The notes under the pieces were generated by a model. The model saw only the letters and a list, made by a program, of their open reading frames with translations. It was not told the origin of the DNA and ran no database searches. From an uncultured Muribaculaceae bacterium (GTDB lineage Bacteria; Bacteroidota; Bacteroidia; Bacteroidales; Muribaculaceae): a DNA stretch of 64,000 bases. This document shows, one piece after another, positions 33,171 to 42,949 of this stretch. The stretch is taken from NCBI GenBank assembly GCA_904502025.1, contig CAJGDJ010000003.1, positions 1-64,000 on the forward strand. Reading direction: 5' to 3'. Every line of letters starts with the position of its first letter. Position 1 is the stretch's first letter. The position numbers and the translations under genes were made by a program.

Positions 33171-34964
33171 ATGATTAAAAAAATTTTCACCCTACTATCT
33201 TTTATACATATTTTCAATATATCCTTGATTGCAAACAACGTATATTTACGTGTAAATCAGATTGGTTATCTTGAGGACGACATCAAAGTCGCTGTAGCGA
33301 TGATGCCCAATTCCATTGAGAATTTAACCATCAATGACTTTGCACTTATTAATATTTCGACCAACGAACGATTCAATCTTGACTCTATTAAAATAACCTC
33401 GGCATGGGAACCGATGAAAATGTGTGCTCGATTATATTTCTCATCGCTATCTACTCCTGGGGAATATAAATTAATCGGACTCGATAGCGAATCTCCAATA
33501 ATTAACATTGGCAATAATGTATATGCTGGTTGCCAAGAAATCCCGTTATATTATATGCGACAACAACGATGTGGCTATAACCCATCACTAAGAGATTCAT
33601 GTCATAAACATGACGGCATATTAGTACTAAGTGGTGAAAACGATGGCAAATACGTCGATGTAACCGGAGGTTGGCACGATGCATCTGACTATCTTCAATA
33701 TCTCACTACCAGTGCAAACGCTACAACACAAATGCTCGTAGCTTATCTAACTAATCCTAATGTGTGGGACGATAAATTTGATTCAGATGGGAACAATGTC
33801 AGTAATGGCATAGCCGACATTCTTGATGAAGCTCGTTGGGGACTTAACTGGTTGATGAAAATGAATCCCAACGACACTCTTTATCTTAATCAAATCGCTG
33901 ATGACCGCGACCATCGCATGGCTGTTCTTCCTGCCGACGACAAGGTTGATTATGGTTGGGGCGAAGGTAAACAACGCCCTGTTTATCCATGTGCAGATTA
34001 TCCTTACGGTTTAATGGGGAATTATAATGACAGTAAAGGTTTAGCATCATCAGTAGCTAAATTTAGTTCTTCATTTAGTCTTGGAGGCGTTGTTTTTGAT
34101 AAAATCGACCCCACATTCGCAAAAGAACTAAAGCGTAGAAGTTCAGTAGCTTACGATATAGCCAAAGCAAATCCCGGAGCCTGTCAAACAGCTCCTTGTA
34201 CATCGCCATATTATTATGAAGAAGACAATTGGGTTGATGACTTGGAACTCGCAGCAATTTTACAATTTGCTACTACTCACAACCCTAAATATCTTAATGA
34301 TGCCGTTGACTATGGTCGCCAAGAGCCGGTAACACCATGGATGGGAGCCGACTCTGCTCATCATTATCAGTGGTATCCATTCTATAATTTAGGACACATA
34401 CTTTTAAGTCAATGCAACAACGATAAAATCGAGAAAGAATTTAATCGTAATGTAAAAAGTGGATTACAACGTGTATATGACCGAGGCAAAGACAATACAT
34501 TTTTTAATGGAATACCATTTATTTGGTGTTCAAATAACCTGACCGTTGCACTCATTACACAAGCTATGGCATACCGACAATATACCAACGACAACCAATT
34601 CATTGAAATGGAAACTGCGATGCGCGACTGGTTATTTGGTGTGAACCCTTGGGGCAAATGCATGATTGTAGGTCTTCCCATTGATGGTGATTATCCTCAC
34701 GACCCACACTCAGCCCTCACTAACCTCAACCAAATTCAAGTTACCGGTGGACTTGTTGATGGCCCAGTATATTATAATATATTCAATTCTCTAAAAGGTG
34801 TTCATCTCCGAAATGAGGATAAATATGCTCAGTTCCAAAATTCCACAGTTGTTTATCACGACGACTATAGCGACTACTCAACCAATGAGCCTACGATGGA
34901 CGGCACCGCATCAACAACAATTTTTCTTGGGATTTTAGCATCAAAAGCACTTCAGCAAAAATAA
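33171..34964 (+). CDS. Glycoside hydrolase family 9 (cellulase-like)
   Basis: The 597-residue secreted enzyme has a signal peptide (ending IAN near residue 22) and an N-terminal Ig-like domain (about 24-115, VNQIGYLEDDIKVAV). A GH9 (alpha/alpha)6 barrel follows. The catalytic motif GGWHDASDY puts the base aspartates at D170 and D173. The acid glutamate is E573 in TNEPTMDG near the C-terminus. A NGIADILDEARWGLNWLMKM segment follows the nucleophile region as in other GH9 proteins. Substrate may be beta-1,4-glucan or a related beta-glucan or oligosaccharide; no SusC/D pair or other GH genes adjoin. No T9SS tail, so it is probably periplasmic. Confidence 0.9.
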   Translation: MIKKIFTLLSFIHIFNISLIANNVYLRVNQIGYLEDDIKVAVAMMPNSIENLTINDFALINISTNERFNLDSIKITSAWEPMKMCARLYFSSLSTPGEYKLIGLDSESPIINIGNNVYAGCQEIPLYYMRQQRCGYNPSLRDSCHKHDGILVLSGENDGKYVDVTGGWHDASDYLQYLTTSANATTQMLVAYLTNPNVWDDKFDSDGNNVSNGIADILDEARWGLNWLMKMNPNDTLYLNQIADDRDHRMAVLPADDKVDYGWGEGKQRPVYPCADYPYGLMGNYNDSKGLASSVAKFSSSFSLGGVVFDKIDPTFAKELKRRSSVAYDIAKANPGACQTAPCTSPYYYEEDNWVDDLELAAILQFATTHNPKYLNDAVDYGRQEPVTPWMGADSAHHYQWYPFYNLGHILLSQCNNDKIEKEFNRNVKSGLQRVYDRGKDNTFFNGIPFIWCSNNLTVALITQAMAYRQYTNDNQFIEMETAMRDWLFGVNPWGKCMIVGLPIDGDYPHDPHSALTNLNQIQVTGGLVDGPVYYNIFNSLKGVHLRNEDKYAQFQNSTVVYHDDYSDYSTNEPTMDGTASTTIFLGILASKALQQK

Positions 34965-34972
34965 TAGAACTA

Positions 34973-36730
34973 ATGTCATTATATAACTCAATCACAAAAA
35001 TATCATTCATCGCATTGGCTTTGGTTGGTTGTCAATCAATCGGTAACAATGAGAACGAACAACAACTTTCTAACATTTCAATCAAATCATTAAACGAACG
35101 TGCTCCAGAGCCAACTGCCTCACTACATAGACCATTTGACTTCCCATTAGTGCTTAGTGGCAATTTTGGAGAACTAAGAGCCAATCATTTCCACTCAGGA
35201 ATTGATTTCAAAACTCAAGGAGAAACAAGAAAACCAATACATTGTGCCGAAAGTGGTTATGTATCTCAAATAAGCGTTTCGGGAGGTGGATATGGAAGAG
35301 CAATATATGTTACACACCCTTCTAATGGATTAACTACAGTATATGCACATATCGAACAGTACGCACCAAAAATTGATTCAATCGTGCGTGCCGAACAATA
35401 TCGTCGTGAAACATTTGCTATAAACCTTAAATTCCCTGCTGATAGCATTCCTGTTTCAAAAGGCGAAATTATTGCATTAAGTGGCAATTCCGGTCATTCA
35501 TTTGGGCCACATCTTCACATGGAAGTGCGACACACTGCAACGGGCGACGCCATTGACCCTCTCCCCTATTTCAAAAATTTTATCGCTGACAGTGTTGCAC
35601 CTAAGGCTCACAAACTCATACTTTACCCCGACAAACAAAAAGGATTAGTAAATGGAAGCACTAATGCCACATACCTTAGCATCGACAACTCTGAAAAGTT
35701 AGAATTTAACGCATGGGGATTAGTTTATCCTGCTATAAATGCCAATGACTACATGACAAACACTCTCAATATATATGGAGTAAAATATCTCACCCTCAAA
35801 ATTGATGGACAAGAAGTATATAAACGCACCATTGACCGTTTTCAATTTAATGCCACTCGTGCAATAAATACATTGGTCAACTACAAGGATCTCATTGACA
35901 ATAACCAATGGCACATGCACACACGCATTCCTCAATCTCGCCCATTAGGTTGTATAGTAGAATCGACACTCATCAATGGTGCTATAAATATTGACTCAGA
36001 ACGAGACTACAACTGTGAATTTATAATGAGCGATGAATATAGTAATAGGAATTCGGTTTCGTTTACCATACATGGCACTAAATCAGCAATCAAACAGCCT
36101 CTACTCAAAGGGAAATTAATATCACACCTCAGCAATAACGACACAATCAACCACAAAGGGATAAATATTCGATTCTTCAAAGGTTGCCTTTATGAAGATG
36201 TTAATGTAGATGTTTCAAGTAATAGCAATACAAAATATCATTCCCTTATATACACAATAGGCAACGATGAAATACCTATTGCCAGATCTTATCGCATTGC
36301 CATCGACCTCGACAACGACAACATTATCAATAAAAAACAATACTGCATAGTAAGAATCAATGGCAACAATAAATCGGCATGCAAATCACTTTACAAAAAC
36401 AGTAAGATTATAGCTTATGTTAATCGTTTTGGCAACTATGCTATCACTACCGACGAATCTGCCCCCAAACTATCCCCAAGGAATGAAGATAAATGGGCAT
36501 CAACAGGAATCATATCATATCACATTTCAGATAACCTCAGTGGGGTAAAATGCTACCGAGGAGAGATTGATGGTAAATGGGTGATGTTTGAGTTAGATAG
36601 CAAAAATGCGATAATCTCCTATCGCATTGACCCCAAAACGATAAAACAAGGTAAGGATCATATTATTACAATCAAAGCAACAGATAATTGTGGCAATGAG
36701 CAACAAATTACGAACAAATTTTATTGGTAA
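34973..36730 (+). CDS. M23 family metallopeptidase lipoprotein (LytM-like)
   Basis: A 585-residue lipoprotein (LVGC, Cys20) with an M23 domain at about 55-205. Zinc ligands are H74 and D78 in HFHSGIDF, and H182 in HLHMEV with H180. The catalytic set is complete, with YAH at 124-126. M23 enzymes cut peptidoglycan cross-bridges. The remaining ~380 residues are beta-rich and of unknown fold, so the protein is much longer than minimal M23 enzymes. It begins 8 nt after the GH9 stop and is probably cotranscribed. The pairing with a glycosidase is unusual but may only reflect gene order. Confidence 0.88.
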   Translation: MSLYNSITKISFIALALVGCQSIGNNENEQQLSNISIKSLNERAPEPTASLHRPFDFPLVLSGNFGELRANHFHSGIDFKTQGETRKPIHCAESGYVSQISVSGGGYGRAIYVTHPSNGLTTVYAHIEQYAPKIDSIVRAEQYRRETFAINLKFPADSIPVSKGEIIALSGNSGHSFGPHLHMEVRHTATGDAIDPLPYFKNFIADSVAPKAHKLILYPDKQKGLVNGSTNATYLSIDNSEKLEFNAWGLVYPAINANDYMTNTLNIYGVKYLTLKIDGQEVYKRTIDRFQFNATRAINTLVNYKDLIDNNQWHMHTRIPQSRPLGCIVESTLINGAINIDSERDYNCEFIMSDEYSNRNSVSFTIHGTKSAIKQPLLKGKLISHLSNNDTINHKGINIRFFKGCLYEDVNVDVSSNSNTKYHSLIYTIGNDEIPIARSYRIAIDLDNDNIINKKQYCIVRINGNNKSACKSLYKNSKIIAYVNRFGNYAITTDESAPKLSPRNEDKWASTGIISYHISDNLSGVKCYRGEIDGKWVMFELDSKNAIISYRIDPKTIKQGKDHIITIKATDNCGNEQQITNKFYW

Positions 36731-36741
36731 ACAAAATATAA

Positions 36742-36773
36742 TTTGTAATTCACAATCTAATCAATTATCTTTG
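36742..36773 (+). promoter_or_regulatory. Promoter of the phosphoglucomutase gene
   Basis: TTTG (36742-36745), 20-nt spacer, TATCTTTG (36766-36773): a full match to the Bacteroidetes consensus and the best promoter in this window. The start codon is 61 nt further. Confidence 0.8.
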
Positions 36774-36834
36774 TATATTGATGAAATAATACACCTTAAT
36801 TTGATAATTAACAACAAAATAAAATATCTCAATT

Positions 36835-38583
36835 ATGGAAAATGAAGAATTATTGAAATCAGTAACCGAGAAAGCTCAAACCTGGCTCGGAGATGCTTAC
36901 GATGCCGAAACTCGTGCTGAGGTAAAACGTATGCTCGACGCTGAAGACAAAACCGAACTTATCGAATGTTTCTATCGCGACCTTGAATTTGGCACAGGTG
37001 GTTTACGTGGCATTATGGGTGCCGGGTGCAATCGCATGAACATATACACAGTTGGTGCAGCGACACAAGGTCTTGCTAATTATCTTAAAGAAGCATTTGC
37101 CGACCTTGAGCAAATCAAAGTAGCTGTGGCTCACGATGTGCGTAACAACTCTCGCAAATTTGCCGAAGTTGTTGCCAACGTTCTTTCTGCCAACGGCATC
37201 AAAGCGTACCTTTTCGACAGTTTCCGCCCTACTCCCGAACTATCATTTGCTATCCGTCATCTCGGTTGCCAAAGTGGTGTAAACATCACTGCATCACACA
37301 ACCCCAAAGAATATAACGGCTATAAAGCATATTGGGCTGATGGAGCACAAATCATTGCTCCTCACGATGTAAACATCATAAATAACGTAAATAAAATCAA
37401 AGGGGCTGAAAGCATTAAATTTGAAGGTAATCCTGAATTAATCGAAATTATCGGCAAAGAAGTTGACGATGCGTTCCTTGCTGCAATTAAAGAGCTTTCA
37501 TTAAGTCCTGAAGCTATCAAAAACAATAGCGACCTAAAAATCGTATATACCCCTATTCATGGAACAGGTGTTGAATTAATTCCTGCATCATTGAAAAATT
37601 ATGGTTTTACCAACATCATTCACGTTCCTGAACAAGATGTACCAAGTGGAGATTTCCCAACCGTAGAATCTCCAAACCCTGAAAACCCATCTGCTATGGC
37701 TATGGCTATCGCCAAAGCTAAAGAAGTTGGTGCTGATTTAGTTATGGCATCAGACCCCGATGCCGACCGCGTTGGTTGCGTAATTCGCGACAACAAAGGC
37801 GAATATGTACTCATCAATGGTAACCAAATCGCAATGATTCTTCTTTACTATTTGATGACTCGCAATGCTGAGCTTGGTCGCCTCACCGGTAAAGAATATA
37901 TTGTAAAAACAATTGTTACCACCGAGACTATCAAATCTATTGCCGATGCAAACAACATCAAAATGTATGACTGCTACACCGGCTTCAAATGGATTGCATC
38001 GGTAATTCGTGAAAACGAAGGAACTTGCCGTTATCTTGGTGGAGCCGAAGAAAGCTATGGCTTCCTTGCCGAAGATTTCGCTCGCGACAAAGATGCCGTT
38101 TCAGCTGTTTCTCTTATGGCAGAAGCTGCAGCTTGGGCTAAAGACAAAGGCATGGACTTCCTCCAAATGCTTCAAGACATCTATATTAAATATGGATTCT
38201 CTCGTGAAGAAGGAATCTCAGTTGTACGTCAAGGTAAGAGTGGTGCCGAAGAAATCGTTGCTATGATGAAAAACTTCCGTTCTAATCCTCCTAAATCTCT
38301 TGGTGGCAGCAACGTTGTAATAATAAAAGATTACGACTCTCTCAATCTCACTGATGTGAAAGCCGGCAAAGTAGAAAAAATGGATATGCCAACAACTTCA
38401 AATGTGCTTCAATTCTTTACCGAAGACGGCACAAAAATTTCTGTCCGTCCTTCTGGTACTGAGCCTAAGATTAAATTCTATGTTGAAGTGAAAGGTCAAA
38501 TGGCAAATGGTGCAGAATATGACAAAGCCATCGCCGATGCTGATGCAAAAATTGCTCTTATCAAAAAAGACCTTGGCATTTAA
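36835..38583 (+). CDS. Phosphoglucomutase/phosphomannomutase
   Basis: Interconverts hexose-1- and hexose-6-phosphates in the cytoplasm. The 582-residue sequence has the four-domain alpha-D-phosphohexomutase layout: FGTGGLRGIMG near 52-62, active serine S154 in TASHNPKEY, the metal loop DPDADRVG near 307-314, GGAEESYGF near 400-408 and the phosphate-binding RPSGTEPKIKFY near the C-terminus. The length and TGGLRG start place it with the PgcA-like branch. It links glucose-1-phosphate from glycogen breakdown to glycolysis, though it is not in the same operon. Confidence 0.94.
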   Translation: MENEELLKSVTEKAQTWLGDAYDAETRAEVKRMLDAEDKTELIECFYRDLEFGTGGLRGIMGAGCNRMNIYTVGAATQGLANYLKEAFADLEQIKVAVAHDVRNNSRKFAEVVANVLSANGIKAYLFDSFRPTPELSFAIRHLGCQSGVNITASHNPKEYNGYKAYWADGAQIIAPHDVNIINNVNKIKGAESIKFEGNPELIEIIGKEVDDAFLAAIKELSLSPEAIKNNSDLKIVYTPIHGTGVELIPASLKNYGFTNIIHVPEQDVPSGDFPTVESPNPENPSAMAMAIAKAKEVGADLVMASDPDADRVGCVIRDNKGEYVLINGNQIAMILLYYLMTRNAELGRLTGKEYIVKTIVTTETIKSIADANNIKMYDCYTGFKWIASVIRENEGTCRYLGGAEESYGFLAEDFARDKDAVSAVSLMAEAAAWAKDKGMDFLQMLQDIYIKYGFSREEGISVVRQGKSGAEEIVAMMKNFRSNPPKSLGGSNVVIIKDYDSLNLTDVKAGKVEKMDMPTTSNVLQFFTEDGTKISVRPSGTEPKIKFYVEVKGQMANGAEYDKAIADADAKIALIKKDLGI

Positions 38584-38629
38584 TCTTAAATAGTTATATT
38601 ATAACTACTGATAAAACTTTTTAAGCTTA

Positions 38630-38665
38630 TAAGGGGCTGATTCTATTTGCAGGATTCAGCCCTTA
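38630..38665 (+). terminator. Terminator of the phosphoglucomutase gene
   Basis: Arms 38630-38643 and 38653-38665 pair with one bulged G and one mismatch; TATTTGG and TTTTT follow. Confidence 0.65.
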
Positions 38666-38850
38666 GTGTTTATTTGGTTTTTACATACGACATTATAACC
38701 ATGGGTAAAATCCATATTTTATCGGACAGCCGAAGCAATAAGCATCTAAAGTGGATAGTATAAACTACAAATAATTATTGCTGTGCCATAAAATTCTTTT
38801 GGTATAAAATGCAATATCGTCCATAACGGAATTTGCGTTGCTATAAAAAA

Positions 38851-38878
38851 GAACTGAGCTAAAAATTTAGCTCAGTTC
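38851..38878 (-). terminator. Terminator of the TPR/gyrA genes
   Basis: The perfect inverted repeat GAACTGAGCTAAA / TTTAGCTCAGTTC; read on the minus strand it is followed by six T. It lies 27 nt past the TPR gene stop. Confidence 0.9.
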
Positions 38879-38905
38879 TCAATTTATTTTATTACAAAAA
38901 CTTAA

Positions 38906-40120
38906 TTACATCAAATTGACACGATTAAGATTTTCTTCATCACCAAGAATATAGTAAATATTCTTTAAGTGTTTCAACGCATCGCCCATGTTTTGTTCGT
39001 CAAGATTGTATGCTTCTTCTAATTGTGCTGCAGCTTCACGAAGAAGTGGCTCAGTTTGTTCTTTACGAATTTTTTCATATTCGGCTTGTGATTTGCTTGA
39101 CGCTTCATTATCGATAGAGTATGCTTTATTATACATCAAGTTACCCAAGTGGAAACGAGCAATAGCAAGATTTGCATCTAACTCAACAGCTTTTTTATAA
39201 GATTCCAATGCAGTTTCTTGATTACCTTCATTCTCCAACAATACACCCATTAAGTCGTTATATTGAGCACTATTAGGATTAGTTGCAAGCAATCCGTTCA
39301 AGAAATCTTTTGCATTAGCGAAGTCTTTCTTTTCAAGATAATCATTTACAATCACTTGCAAATATACAGGATCTTCGTTTCCGTATAATGGATAAGCTTT
39401 TTTAGCATAATCAGCAGCTACATTATTTTTCTTAGCTTGAGTTGCTACTGCAATTGCATAGTCAAACAAGTTTTTCTTTTGGTAACCTTTATTATAAGCC
39501 TTTTCAAAAACCACAAGAGCGTTTTCCAAGTCATTGATTTGCCATGCAGCAAGAGCCTGGTTAAAGATGATTTGAGAAACGATAGAATCAGCATCAGCCT
39601 TCAAACCTACAACTTGCATACGAGAATCTTCGGGAAGATTTACATAAATATCCCAAGCTTTGTATGCACCTGCATAGTCTTGAGCTTCCCACAAGAAAAT
39701 ACCAGCATTGTTATAATGGCTATAGTTTTCAGCGATTGATTTTAAGATTTTCTTTGATTCTTTTGCCTTAACTTTTCCTTTCTCATTAATTACAGTATCA
39801 AGAGGCAATGCTTTAATCATATATTCATAGCCGTCAATCATAGCATTACCAATTTCTTTTTTATCTACTTCTTGACCCATTTGTACTTTCAAGAACAAAG
39901 CATCGTAATGAGCAAAAGCAGCATTACCTCCAAGCATCCATGCTTTTACATCATCTTTTGTTTCGGGATTAGCTGTAATTTCATCAATTTGAGCTTTTAC
40001 TGTAGGATAATCAAAGTTACCACTTTTTACAGTATTTTCAACTTCTTTCATGAGGCTCTTTTGTGCCGACATTGACATTGCGGCAACAAGACACAAGCCT
40101 AAAATACTATTTTTTTTCAT
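38906..40120 (-). CDS. Periplasmic TPR-repeat protein
   Basis: The 404-residue protein has a signal peptide (ending SMSAQ near residue 20) and a helical solenoid with several TPR units. The clearest is about 282-350: NPNSAQYNDLMGVLLENEGNQ and then ALESYKKAVELDANLAIARFHLGNLMY. It lacks any enzymatic motif and probably acts as a scaffold in the envelope. It is 26 nt downstream of gyrA, so both may come from one transcript. Confidence 0.82.
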   Translation of the reverse strand: MKKNSILGLCLVAAMSMSAQKSLMKEVENTVKSGNFDYPTVKAQIDEITANPETKDDVKAWMLGGNAAFAHYDALFLKVQMGQEVDKKEIGNAMIDGYEYMIKALPLDTVINEKGKVKAKESKKILKSIAENYSHYNNAGIFLWEAQDYAGAYKAWDIYVNLPEDSRMQVVGLKADADSIVSQIIFNQALAAWQINDLENALVVFEKAYNKGYQKKNLFDYAIAVATQAKKNNVAADYAKKAYPLYGNEDPVYLQVIVNDYLEKKDFANAKDFLNGLLATNPNSAQYNDLMGVLLENEGNQETALESYKKAVELDANLAIARFHLGNLMYNKAYSIDNEASSKSQAEYEKIRKEQTEPLLREAAAQLEEAYNLDEQNMGDALKHLKNIYYILGDEENLNRVNLM

Positions 40121-40146
40121 AATTTATTGTATTTAAGTTGTTAATA

Positions 40147-42702
40147 TTATGCTTCTACTTCTTCTTGAGGTTCGTCAGGTGTGTTTGTTTCTTCTACTTC
40201 GTCATCTAAAACCGGACCTTCCAAAACTTCGCCATCAACTTGTTCGACCTCTTCTTCAGGGTCGGTATCAACAGAGCATACCGAAGCTATTGAATCATTA
40301 CGTTTTTCAAGGTTAATAACTCTTACGCCTTGAGTTGCACGTCCCATCACTCGGAAATCAGCAACATGAATACGCAATGTTATACCCGACTTATTAATGA
40401 TTACCAAATCGTTTTCATCATTAACACTCTTAATCGCAACAAGGGCTCCGGTTTTTTCGGTAACATTCATTGTTTTAACACCTTTGCCACCACGGTTTGT
40501 GATGCGATAATCTTCAAGGAGCGAACGTTTGCCATAACCATTTTCAGAAAGTACCATGACATTGTTTTCCGAATCGGCATTCATGCAAATCATTCCAATA
40601 ACCTCGTCATTGCCACCATCAAGAGTCATTCCACGAACTCCTGTTGACATACGTCCCATTTCACGCACTTTACTTTCGTGGAAACGGATAGCACGACCAT
40701 TGCGATTTGCAATAAGAATTTCTGAATTGCCATCTGTCAATTCAACTTGTAACAATTGATCATCTTCGCGAATAATAATTGCATTTACACCATTTGCTCG
40801 AGGACGAGAATATGCTTCAAGTTTTGTTTTCTTTATGATACCGTTCTTTGTGCAGAAAATCAAGTTATGACTATTCACAAACTCACTATCGCCAAGAGCT
40901 TTGATGCGAATAAATGCTTTCACTGCATCATCTGACTCAATATTAAGCAAGTTTTGAATTGCTCGACCTTTTGAATTCTTAGTACCTTCTGGAATATCAT
41001 AAACTTTCAACCAGTAGCAACGTCCTTTTTGAGTGAAGAACAACATATAATTGTGCATTGACGCAGGATATATATGTTCAATAAAGTCTTCATCACGAGT
41101 ATCACTACCTTTAGCTCCTACCCCACCACGATTTTGAGCTCTAAACTCGGTTAATGGAGTACGTTTGATATATCCAAGATGAGAAATTGTAATAATCATT
41201 TCATCATCGGCATAGAAATCTTCAGCATTGAAGTCGCCTGCAGTATAATCAATTTCAGTACGACGTTCATCGCCATATTTATCACGTATCTCAAGAAGCT
41301 CTTCTTTGATTAGATTTCGACAAACTGCATCATTGTTTAGAATTTCTTCCAAACTTGCGATTAATTGCAAAATTTCCTCATAAGCTTGTGTCAGTTTATC
41401 TTGTTCAAGACCGGTGAGTTGCTTCAAACGCATTTCTACGATAGCCGTTGTTTGAGCATCGGTCAATTCAAAACGCTCACTCAATCGAGCTTTTGCCTCG
41501 TCGGTATTAGCCGAAGAACGAATAATATGTATTACCTCATCAATATTTTGAGATGCAATAATCAAACCTTGCAAAATGTGAGCACGTTCTTGAGCTTTTC
41601 CAAGTTGGAATTTTGTGCGACGAATCACAACATCATGACGATGGTCAACAAATGATTGAAGCAATTCTTTTAGGTTCAACAATTTGGGACGACCATTTAC
41701 CAATGCAACGTTATTCACACTGAATGATGCTTGCATTTGAGTCATCTTATATAATTTGTTTAGCACAACGTTGGCATTTGCATCGCTTTTCAAACGAATA
41801 ACGATACGCATACCCTTATAGTTACTTTCGTCGTTTAGATCGGCAATGCCATCAATCTTCTTTTCATTAACAAGCTCAGCAATATATTTAATTAATTCAG
41901 CCTTGTTGACGTTATAAGGAATTTCTGTTACGATAATATCCTCATGGTTAGCATCACTTTCGATTTCAGCTTTAGCACGAATTAAAATGCGACCACGACC
42001 TGTTTCGTAAGCATCTTTGACTCCATTATAACCATATATCGTGCCTCCTGTTGGGAAATCGGGGGCTTTAATATATTGCATCAATTCCGGAATAGTTAAT
42101 TCTGGATTATCAACTAATGCCACACACGCATTGATTGACTCTGTCAAGTTGTGAGGAGGCATATTTGTTGCCATACCCACCGCAATTCCCGAAGCACCAT
42201 TTATCAATAGATTTGGAATACGTGTTGGCAATACGGTTGGCTCCTTGCGAGAGTTGTCATAATTTGGTTGAAAATCTACGGTGTCGGCTTCAATATCTTG
42301 AAGCATTTCTTCTCCAATCTTATCCAAACGCACTTCAGTGTAACGCATAGCAGCCGCACTATCACCGTCAACCGAGCCAAAGTTACCATGCCCATCAACA
42401 AGAGTGTAACGCAATGCCCAAGGTTGAGCCAAACGCACAACTGTGCCATAAATTGATGAGTCGCCATGAGGGTGATACTTACCCATTACCTCTCCCACAC
42501 AGTTTGCAGATTTCTTGTGAGGGTGGTCTGATGTATTACCCATTTCATTCATACCATAAAGCACTCTACGATGCACTGGTTTCAAACCATCTCTAACATC
42601 AGGGAGAGCACGCGACACAATAACCGACATCGAATAGTCGATATATGCCGACTTCATTTCGTTTTCGATATTGATCTTTAATATTCGATCTTGTTCCAAC
42701 AT
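40147..42702 (-). CDS. gyrA: DNA gyrase subunit A
   Basis: The subunit that cleaves and rejoins DNA to introduce negative supercoils. The 851-residue sequence has the winged-helix/tower domain with catalytic Tyr121 (AAMRYTE) and the quinolone region HPHGDSSIYGT (77-87). A C-terminal beta-pinwheel contains a GyrA box-like NRGGVGAKG near 535, and the tail is acidic (EEEVEQVDGEV to the end). Residue 86, equivalent to E. coli Asp87, is glycine (codon at 42445-42447); Ser82 is kept. A -7 box lies at 42793-42800. The gene is divergent from clpC. Confidence 0.97.
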   Translation of the reverse strand: MLEQDRILKINIENEMKSAYIDYSMSVIVSRALPDVRDGLKPVHRRVLYGMNEMGNTSDHPHKKSANCVGEVMGKYHPHGDSSIYGTVVRLAQPWALRYTLVDGHGNFGSVDGDSAAAMRYTEVRLDKIGEEMLQDIEADTVDFQPNYDNSRKEPTVLPTRIPNLLINGASGIAVGMATNMPPHNLTESINACVALVDNPELTIPELMQYIKAPDFPTGGTIYGYNGVKDAYETGRGRILIRAKAEIESDANHEDIIVTEIPYNVNKAELIKYIAELVNEKKIDGIADLNDESNYKGMRIVIRLKSDANANVVLNKLYKMTQMQASFSVNNVALVNGRPKLLNLKELLQSFVDHRHDVVIRRTKFQLGKAQERAHILQGLIIASQNIDEVIHIIRSSANTDEAKARLSERFELTDAQTTAIVEMRLKQLTGLEQDKLTQAYEEILQLIASLEEILNNDAVCRNLIKEELLEIRDKYGDERRTEIDYTAGDFNAEDFYADDEMIITISHLGYIKRTPLTEFRAQNRGGVGAKGSDTRDEDFIEHIYPASMHNYMLFFTQKGRCYWLKVYDIPEGTKNSKGRAIQNLLNIESDDAVKAFIRIKALGDSEFVNSHNLIFCTKNGIIKKTKLEAYSRPRANGVNAIIIREDDQLLQVELTDGNSEILIANRNGRAIRFHESKVREMGRMSTGVRGMTLDGGNDEVIGMICMNADSENNVMVLSENGYGKRSLLEDYRITNRGGKGVKTMNVTEKTGALVAIKSVNDENDLVIINKSGITLRIHVADFRVMGRATQGVRVINLEKRNDSIASVCSVDTDPEEEVEQVDGEVLEGPVLDDEVEETNTPDEPQEEVEA

Positions 42703-42792
42703 TTTGTTATAATGATGTGTTAATTAGTCAAACATTGCCGATTAGACTGCAACCAGCCGTCCTCGGTTTAATTTACATTAAAATAATCATAC

Positions 42793-42800
42793 AAAGATAC
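42793..42800 (-). promoter_or_regulatory. -7 box (TATCTTTG) for gyrA
   Basis: TATCTTTG on the minus strand, 90 nt before the gyrA start at 42702; no clear -33. Confidence 0.5.
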
Positions 42801-42883
42801 AATTTTTTTAGCGAAAAATTAAATTTTCAACGATTCTTTTGATTTTTTAATTTTACAATTAATTCTATTAGGAATTTGCACAA

Positions 42884-42891
42884 TATCTTTG
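42884..42891 (+). promoter_or_regulatory. -7 box (TATCTTTG) for clpC
   Basis: TATCTTTG on the plus strand, 58 nt before the clpC start at 42950. Divergent from the gyrA box, which is identical in sequence. Confidence 0.5.
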
Positions 42892-42949
42892 GCACAATAA
42901 TTGCATTATGAATATATAGTCATCATAATTTATTGATACATTTTCTTAA

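Larger units (their letters stand above)
38584..38905. other. 322-nt gap with two terminators and a possible gene remnant
   Basis: The phosphoglucomutase terminator (38630-38665) lies at the left and the TPR gene terminator (38851-38878) at the right. Between them, 38701-38763 encodes a 20-codon frame starting MGKIHILSDS. That start resembles the first residues of MutL (KIHILSDxVANQI), then diverges and stops. Nothing else gene-like is visible. Confidence 0.5.
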
